Of a stretch of DNA of 38,095 nt, positions 36,811 to 38,095 are shown piece by piece. A program made the translations under genes and the position numbers. This DNA is from Streptococcaceae bacterium. Its GTDB lineage: Bacteria > Bacillota > Bacilli > Lactobacillales > Streptococcaceae. The stretch spans positions 1-38,095 of the forward strand of contig WREM01000001.1 of assembly GCA_009779335.1 (NCBI GenBank), in the 5' to 3' direction. Under the pieces are notes generated by a model. The model saw only the letters and a program-made list of their open reading frames with translations, ran no database searches and was not told the DNA's origin. The first letter of the stretch is position 1. Every line of letters begins with the position of its first letter.

Positions 36811-38095
36811 TTGTCTCTTTTATTAGTTTCCCAAGATCTTCTTTTATTTTTTTCAATTCCTTTTCACGCTCTACGTTTGCCTGTGATTCCGATTCAAAAT
36901 CAGATTCAGAAACTAGAGATTCTGAAGCACTCATCACTTCTTCCTGTGATTCAATAGCTTTTTCTTCGATCACGACTGTTTCTTGAACGTCAGAAGCCGT
37001 ATCATTTTGTTCGGAAACAAGACTTTTATCTGAAGAGTCTTCATAAATTTCTGATGAAACTGCTTCTTGTTCTGTTTTCTCTTCAGACGTTACAGAAGTA
37101 TTCTCAGGCACAGCTATGGAGTTTTTAGAGTTGTTTTTTCTTGCAAATAATATTTTTCCGTATTTATAAAAACCACGTGCATTTGCAAGCTCAGATTCAT
37201 CAGTAAAAATCAATCGTCCAAAATATTCTTCTCCGATTTCCTCTAGCAGAACTTCCAAGCTCTCTTTTACAAGTAAATTTGAACCTCCACCAGTCATTAT
37301 AATATAATCAATTTCCTCAAGATTTGGGAATTTTTCAGTGATGATGGGTGCAACTGTAAAACGAGTGTATTTTTCAATTTCTTGAACAACAATCTTGGTA
37401 ATATCTTTACTGTTAGCAGGATTATTATTAGGACGATAAATATAGCCTTCATCTTCCGAATCTCCTGACCGCAAAATTTCTTCAATAATGGAAGATTTTG
37501 CTGAATTTATTTGACGTCCGATTTCATTGATTATCGTTTGAATACCATAAAAACGCTCATAATCTAAAGGAGATGGGGCCATATTTTCTACTTCATTAAT
37601 CAAAATAGATCCACCACCAATATCAACAATTCCCACTCTACCTTTTGTAAATGTGTTAATTGGATTAAGATATTTATCAAACGACATTTCAATCATCGCC
37701 CCCATATATTGTGGACGTAATGTTAAATACTCCTCTGACTTAATTTCAATTATATATTCTTCGCCGTTAATAAAAACAGTGTGTCGCCCAATTAAAAATT
37801 CTTTCAAAAATTGTATGGTTTTACCATCTTTATTCATTTCACTTGTAGATAGTCCAAGAAGTAAATGAACTTCTAAAGCTCTGTTTTTTTCGACTCTATA
37901 ATCCATTGCCAATCGTCCTAGAGCAAATTTCAAAATTCTTTGAACTTTCTTTTGCTCCATACGAGTTGTATACCCATAAGTATCGATTATTTTTTCAGAT
38001 AATGATCGATAGGCATTTAATTCAGAACCCCAAATAAATTTGTCTTCTTCATCTGATAATTGATAAATATCATTTTTATGTACTTGGAGATCTCC
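36797..38095 (-). CDS. ParM/Alp-type bacterial actin with long acidic tail (5' end outside window)
   Basis: 432 codons are visible and the frame is open to the window edge, so the N-terminus with the phosphate-1 loop is missing. Taking M at 37960 as residue 1: phosphate-2 GIVDIGGGSIL (110-120), adenosine-binding IDYIIMTGGGSNLL (217-230) and a ParM-family ELANARGFYKYGK (257-269) are clear. After the fold (about 272) comes an unusual 115-residue Ser/Glu-rich tail, probably disordered, ending in a short basic/acidic helix (KELKKIKEDLGKLIKETN). The protein should polymerise with ATP and move plasmid or other cargo. The downstream partner is a membrane coiled-coil protein. A 14-nt antisense match to the small RNA lies around codons 188-192. 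Confidence 0.86.
   Translation of the reverse strand, partial: GDLQVHKNDIYQLSDEEDKFIWGSELNAYRSLSEKIIDTYGYTTRMEQKKVQRILKFALGRLAMDYRVEKNRALEVHLLLGLSTSEMNKDGKTIQFLKEFLIGRHTVFINGEEYIIEIKSEEYLTLRPQYMGAMIEMSFDKYLNPINTFTKGRVGIVDIGGGSILINEVENMAPSPLDYERFYGIQTIINEIGRQINSAKSSIIEEILRSGDSEDEGYIYRPNNNPANSKDITKIVVQEIEKYTRFTVAPIITEKFPNLEEIDYIIMTGGGSNLLVKESLEVLLEEIGEEYFGRLIFTDESELANARGFYKYGKILFARKNNSKNSIAVPENTSVTSEEKTEQEAVSSEIYEDSSDKSLVSEQNDTASDVQETVVIEEKAIESQEEVMSASESLVSESDFESESQANVEREKELKKIKEDLGKLIKETNEEN

Overview
The window is low in G+C, densely coded and uses strong Shine-Dalgarno (SD) sites. It looks like Streptococcaceae, most probably a Lactococcus. The pointers are a KxYKxGKxW-type lectin adhesin, a TP901-1-like serine integrase, DUF1617 and BppU baseplate proteins, and a DUF536 (RepX-like) gene of the kind that follows repB on lactococcal theta plasmids.

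About 1.6-33.6 kb is an apparently complete siphovirus prophage with an A118/TP901-like gene order. The lysogeny module is at the right: a short repressor co-transcribed with a large serine integrase (+), facing a Cro-like gene (-) across back-to-back promoters. All other phage genes are on the minus strand and read from right to left. First come early genes (Gp157, VRR-NUC, SNF2 helicase, Sak4-like ATPase, DUF669, prim-pol, VapE), then a small regulatory block ending in an ArpU/DUF722-like late activator. Next is packaging (TerS, an inserted serine resolvase, TerL), a modification cassette (adenine MTase, Zn-ribbon protein, multi-repeat C5 MTase, DUF4417), head (portal, minor capsid, scaffold, major capsid, connectors), tail (tube, chaperones, a membrane/zinc-ribbon moron, tape measure, Dit, Tal, DUF1617, BppU) and lysis (holin, amidase/CW_7/LysM endolysin). 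Several genes are missed by simple ORF calling: the lectin (GTG, cut by the window edge), a 62-aa gene with an apparent ATT start, and small GTG/ATG genes of 34-59 aa.

Two late promoters 8.5 kb apart share an ungapped layout: TGCAACAAATT, then AAGGAAAAA, then TGATATAMT. Each is followed at once by a terminator-like hairpin. This suggests one activator-controlled late regulon with attenuated leaders.

The left edge (1-1137) is the 5' part of a secreted L-type lectin-like adhesin. To the right of the integrase the content is plasmid-like: two unknown genes, a YefM/RelE-type toxin-antitoxin pair, a DUF536 gene with no repB in view, and a ParM-like actin operon whose second gene is a membrane-anchored coiled coil. 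Between DUF536 and the actin operon lie about 860 bp without convincing ORFs. They hold a GC-richer stretch full of nested inverted repeats (candidate large structured RNA) and a separate consensus promoter driving a roughly 55-nt RNA that ends in a terminator. That RNA has 14 nt of perfect complementarity to the actin mRNA. These right-hand elements and the late-promoter pair are the best leads for something new. All family assignments are from reading the sequence; no database search was run.
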